Part shown: in pieces, positions 1-15,453 of the stretch | How positions within the stretch are numbered: position 1 is the first letter of the stretch | Layout: every line of letters starts with the position of its first letter | Made by a program: the position numbers and the translations under genes | Source of the DNA: Acanthaster planci | Taxonomy: Eukaryota; Echinodermata; Asteroidea; Valvatida; Acanthasteridae | NCBI RefSeq assembly: GCF_001949145.1 | Contig: NW_019091579.1 | Location: forward strand, 277,435-292,887 | Length of the DNA: 15,453 nt | Reading direction: 5' to 3' | The notes under the pieces: model-generated | Told to the model about the DNA's origin: nothing | The model's input: the letters and a program-made list of their open reading frames with translations, nothing else | Databases searched by the model: none

Positions 1-65
1 GATAAAAATTGGCCCAAGTAAGTCTTCCCCTCCGATAAAAATTGGCCCAAGTAAGTCTTACCCCA
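1..65. repeat. 33-bp tandem repeat, about two copies, open at the window edge
   Basis: A 26-base block starting GATAAAAATTGGCCCAAGTA occurs at 1-26 and again, identically, at 34-59. Each copy is followed by a short C-rich spacer (CCCCTCC, then ACCCC), so the period is 33. Because copy 1 begins at the first base of the window, the array may extend further left. Confidence 0.85.
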
Positions 66-562
66 AGATGTCACAAATTACAATAGTCATCATTAGGTTA
101 TACAACAGGAAATGTTAAAATGCTTTCGTTTGAAGTACCTTCAAAATGGGTATTTTTGTTTCCTTCCAATTCATACGAATTATCTATTTTCACAACTGTT
201 TGGAAAGTTTCAACATCACTTGTAATTTGGCATCATGCCCTGAATTACGGATTTCAAATTAACATACCACCACTCAATTGAATGAAAATATAGTTATAAA
301 CTCTTGCTTCAGCAAAAATACATTGCATTTGTGTCATAAATACCTCAGTGTTTCTACAATACTGCATACATTAAGAAATATATAGTGAGTAAAAAAGTTA
401 CACATTCTTTTGTGCAAGCTACGACACACACATTGATTATGTGAAGAAGTTCATCGTTTATGGCTTTGGACTAAGACAAAACACCACAGACACTTAATCA
501 TCTTTTTTTCTTTAAGTCAGCCTATCGAAATGCCATCAGCTCAGTAGCTGAGGCCTATAACT

Positions 563-568
563 TTTAAT
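563..568 (-). promoter_or_regulatory. Second candidate poly(A) signal ATTAAA
   Basis: This ATTAAA lies on the minus strand about 615 nt after the stop codon and is an alternative to the one at 722-717. It is a six-base match only, so chance occurrence in AT-rich DNA is quite possible. Confidence 0.22.
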
Positions 569-716
569 TTTTGTGATTATTTTGTATGAAAAGAAGTTCT
601 CATTTCCAAGATGTACCTGTATGAATGCTCAGAGTTACACCATTAAAGAGGGAGTAAGCATCACTGACAACACACAATTTTCTGAGATAATCTTGTTCAC
701 CTGTTCTGGGAAATCA

Positions 717-722
717 TTTAAT
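717..722 (-). promoter_or_regulatory. Candidate poly(A) signal ATTAAA
   Basis: On the minus strand this reads ATTAAA, the commonest variant of AATAAA, about 460 nt after the stop codon. A second ATTAAA reads at 568-563. I found no canonical AATAAA on the minus strand between 1179 and 1. Which signal is used, if either, is unknown. Confidence 0.25.
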
Positions 723-1179
723 TTTTTTCTTAAAAAGATAGTCCACCACTTAATTTCAAATGTAGTACCAACTTCGAACTGCCAATTAATGTACTGCCAA
801 GCAGGCATATCTTTGTATTTGGGTCCACTCACAAAATGGCTGCCAGCATCTTGAGGGGGTAATCAGTGTAAAATGAGTAGGTTACTGAACACATTCTCTA
901 TGTTTGGAATGTAAAAAAGACCGAATAAAAGACTACTCACAGGAAGAATACTAGACATATTCACAATGGGTTTGGGAATCTCATTTGGTATCCTGTCAAC
1001 TACCCACTAACTCCACATTGACCGCTAAGGTCTCTTACATGAGTGACTAACGTGGGATGACCGATGAGTACCTGCGCTTGCTGCATTCCTATTCAGAGAT
1101 GGGTTCACGTCCCAAATTGGATTCCAGTTCTGAATCAGTGTTCATAAGCTCTCAGTGGGTGGGTGTATACATCATCGAC

Positions 1180-15066
<13,887 letters not shown>

Positions 15067-15175
15067 CTACAAAGAATTAGCATGAGTACCTTGTGTGTAA
15101 GTAATGCAAATTGTTGGCCATTTCCTGACATCATCCTTGCAATTAAGTGTAAAGTGTAATTCGACCAACAGAATT

Positions 15176-15330
15176 AGAAGCCATTACTGCGGTGGCACAA
15201 CGCTCACGGAAGGTGTTACGCGCGCATTACATGCCTCTTTGACCAACAGGGTGTCACAAATTGCCAAATGTATACGCGCATCAAGCTGAAGAATGTACGT
15301 GAGTGCGGTGCCACCGCAGTTAGGGCGTCT
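15176..15330. mobile_element. 155-bp imperfect hairpin (MITE-like) at the right end
   Basis: The left arm 15176-15208 (core ACTGCGGTGGCAC) pairs with the right arm 15298-15330 (core GTGCCACCGCAGT) at about 27 of 33 positions. Pairing continues weakly inward around the TACGCGCGCAT and TACGCGCAT blocks. It has no coding capacity. The overall shape is that of a foldback MITE, but no target duplication was recognised. It lies in the intron upstream of exon 1 of the window. Confidence 0.55.
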
Positions 15331-15453
15331 TCTCAGATCAGTCCATATTGACAGTGCTTACTTTTGTTAATTCTGTTAACAACGTAAGGCTGTTCAATAG
15401 TTTTACATTACTTTTATGGAAATTTCTGCTCTAGAAGTCACTTCCTTAACCAC

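Larger units (their letters stand above)
1..1179 (-). other. Presumed 3' UTR and downstream flank; no gene recognised
   Basis: Downstream of the stop codon in transcript sense. Composition is AT-rich with stops in all frames. Open frames at 573-854 (+) and 635-832 (-) overlap each other and resemble no family I know. The UTR end cannot be placed from sequence alone. Apart from the tandem repeat at 1-65 I see no repeat, RNA gene or second gene here. Confidence 0.5.

Noticed and set aside
635-832. Extra terminal exon or small gene on the minus strand (65 codons)
   Set aside because: The frame begins at GTG rather than ATG, has a stop just upstream and lies after the clear stop codon of the transporter; no similarity recognised.

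Overview
The window is a piece of a eukaryotic (metazoan) genome. It holds one protein-coding gene, read on the minus strand: the 3' two-thirds or so of a full-length ABC transporter of subfamily A, most like ABCA3. I could chain 22 consecutive coding exons. All have GT-AG introns on the minus strand, and reading phase matches at all 21 joins. They give about 1,040 residues that run without a stop to a TAG at 1182-1180. The 5' part (first membrane domain and nearly all of the first nucleotide-binding domain) lies beyond the right edge. Marine-invertebrate-like features are many introns of 160-1,110 bases, AT-rich introns with recurring TGTACATGTA words, and a tRNA-derived SINE. An echinoderm, hemichordate or similar animal would fit, but the species cannot be fixed from the sequence.

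Layout from right to left, in transcript order. 15066-14836: end of NBD1 and linker to the second half. 14314-11171: first helix of the second membrane domain, then a large cysteine- and N-glycosylation-rich extracellular domain with five 7-residue repeats. 10721-7874: the cluster of membrane helices TM8-TM12. 6905-6843: short cytosolic linker exon. 6411-2330: NBD2, with Walker A, Q-loop, ABC signature, Walker B and H-loop spread over six exons. 2444-1180: C-terminal regulatory segment with the ABCA VFLNFAK motif and a short proline/glutamine-rich tail. Below 1180 is presumed 3' UTR and flanking DNA.

Introns hold several non-coding structures: a 21-bp minisatellite that starts inside an exon and multiplies its splice donor (2869-2993), a MITE-like inverted-repeat element flanked by TTAA (6962-7070), a SINE ending about 8 bases from a splice donor (10253-10594), and a 155-base hairpin element (15176-15330). 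A 33-bp tandem repeat sits at the left edge. I see no sign of a new multi-gene system; the window is an ordinary transporter gene with some unusual local repeats.
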